NCBI RefSeq assembly: GCF_000878195.1
Contig: NZ_JXST01000050.1
Coordinates: 1 to 40,386 of the forward strand
Length of the DNA: 40,386 bases
DNA from: Mycolicibacterium llatzerense
Lineage (GTDB): Bacteria; Actinomycetota; Actinomycetes; Mycobacteriales; Mycobacteriaceae
Direction of reading: 5' to 3'
The notes under the pieces were generated by a model, which worked only from the letters and a program-made list of their open reading frames with translations, ran no database searches and had not been told where the DNA came from. The position numbers and the translations under genes were made by a program. Of this stretch, positions 40,003 through 40,386 are shown one piece after another; within the stretch, counting starts at the first letter, position 1; each line of letters opens with the position of its first letter.

Positions 40003-40386
40003 TCAATATGGGTACTGCTGTGGGTACTGCTGCGGGTATTGCTGCGGGTATTGCCCGTACGGATATTGCTGCTGCGGCGGGTAGTACGGGTTGGCCGGCG
40101 GCTGAGATTCCACTGGCTGATCGGGCCCCTTTGGCACCTGGATCGGGATCGGCACGGGGACGAACGGCAGCCGGATATAGCTCGTCGTCATGGTCGGCGT
40201 CGCCGAGGTCGTCGTCTCCGTCGTAGACGGTGGCGGCGGAGGCGGCGGCTCGGTCGTGGTGGGCGTGGTGGTGGTCGACGGCGGCGCAGTCGTCGTCGGG
40301 GCGTGCGTCGTGGTGGTGTGCGTCGGCGCGGGCGCATGGGTCACCGGCGGCTTGTACTTCTGGCTCGGCGGCGGAGGCGGCGCGGG
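40003..40386 (-). CDS. C-terminal part of a Pro/Thr-rich protein (partial, 5' end outside window)
   Basis: The frame is open from the window edge to a TGA at 40003-40005. The visible 127 residues are a Pro/Thr-rich stretch (TTTTHAPTTTAPP, PTTTEPPPPPPP), then IRLPFVPVPIPIQVPKG, and a Tyr/Gln/Pro tail with repeats YGQYPQQYPQQYPQQYPY. It resembles the tail of the DUF7159-type protein at 13562-15127 and the partial gene at the left edge. By position it may correspond to the mycobacterial Pro/Thr-rich Rv0312-type protein, but only the tail is visible. A GTG at 40344 is an internal codon here, not the start. Confidence 0.65.
   Translation of the reverse strand, partial: PAPPPPPSQKYKPPVTHAPAPTHTTTTHAPTTTAPPSTTTTPTTTEPPPPPPPSTTETTTSATPTMTTSYIRLPFVPVPIPIQVPKGPDQPVESQPPANPYYPPQQQYPYGQYPQQYPQQYPQQYPY

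Overview
The window is a stretch of chromosome from a mycobacterium, most likely a fast-growing Mycolicibacterium-type species. Evidence is the high GC content with strong third-position GC (hence many long antisense shadow frames) and the gene set: an IniR-like AAA/LuxR regulator, the EtfD-type membrane Fe-S oxidoreductase, an AlaA/AspC aminotransferase, UDP-glucose dehydrogenase, a bifunctional-type dCTP deaminase next to a tRNA-Gly, a Rv0315-like GH16 enzyme, F420-type LLM oxidoreductase and many TetR regulators. From memory, several of these follow the order of M. tuberculosis Rv0339c-Rv0337c, Rv0322-Rv0321 and Rv0315. No IS element, phage integrase or CRISPR array was seen.

Layout. 1-7.3 kb: tail of a Pro/Thr-rich protein overlapping the IniR-like regulator, then etfD and the aminotransferase, the latter two each followed by a strong hairpin. 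7.3-12.1 kb: a TetR/SRPBCC divergent pair, a YibE/F membrane protein, a SnoaL-like protein, a DinB/MDMPI-like protein and a cytochrome P450. 12.1-18.6 kb: udgA, a DUF7159-type membrane protein with a low-complexity tail, an ammonium transporter with a GlnR-like site, a SodC-like lipoprotein, dcd and tRNA-Gly(CCC). 18.6-33.0 kb: accessory metabolism, namely a PAP2/diacylglycerol-kinase fusion, an acyl-CoA dehydrogenase, a Rieske oxygenase with its own TetR and palindromic operator, a PPOX protein, an acetyltransferase, an O-methyltransferase/TetR pair, an LLM oxidoreductase/TetR pair, a small repeat-containing secreted protein coupled to a methyltransferase, and a DUF899/ArsR/SRPBCC cluster.

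33.1-38.0 kb is the most interesting part. It looks like a defence or conflict island: a small protein with a restriction-fold-like core, a BglII/BstYI-type restriction endonuclease, a two-gene cassette of uncharacterised membrane-associated proteins (the second with what I read as a PD-(D/E)XK-like E...D...QxK core plus hydrophobic segments), and an MT-A70 adenine methyltransferase fused to a C-terminal helix-turn-helix. The leader of the methyltransferase carries two AGATCT sites, the known BglII sequence, within 25 bp, which suggests feedback control by methylation or by the HTH.

38.0-40.4 kb returns to cell-envelope genes: a Tat-exported GH16 glucanase-like enzyme, a secreted single-PASTA protein, a small exported protein and the C-terminal part of another Pro/Thr-rich protein that runs off the window. 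All coordinates, motifs and repeats were read by eye; family names come from memory of sequence motifs, with no database search.
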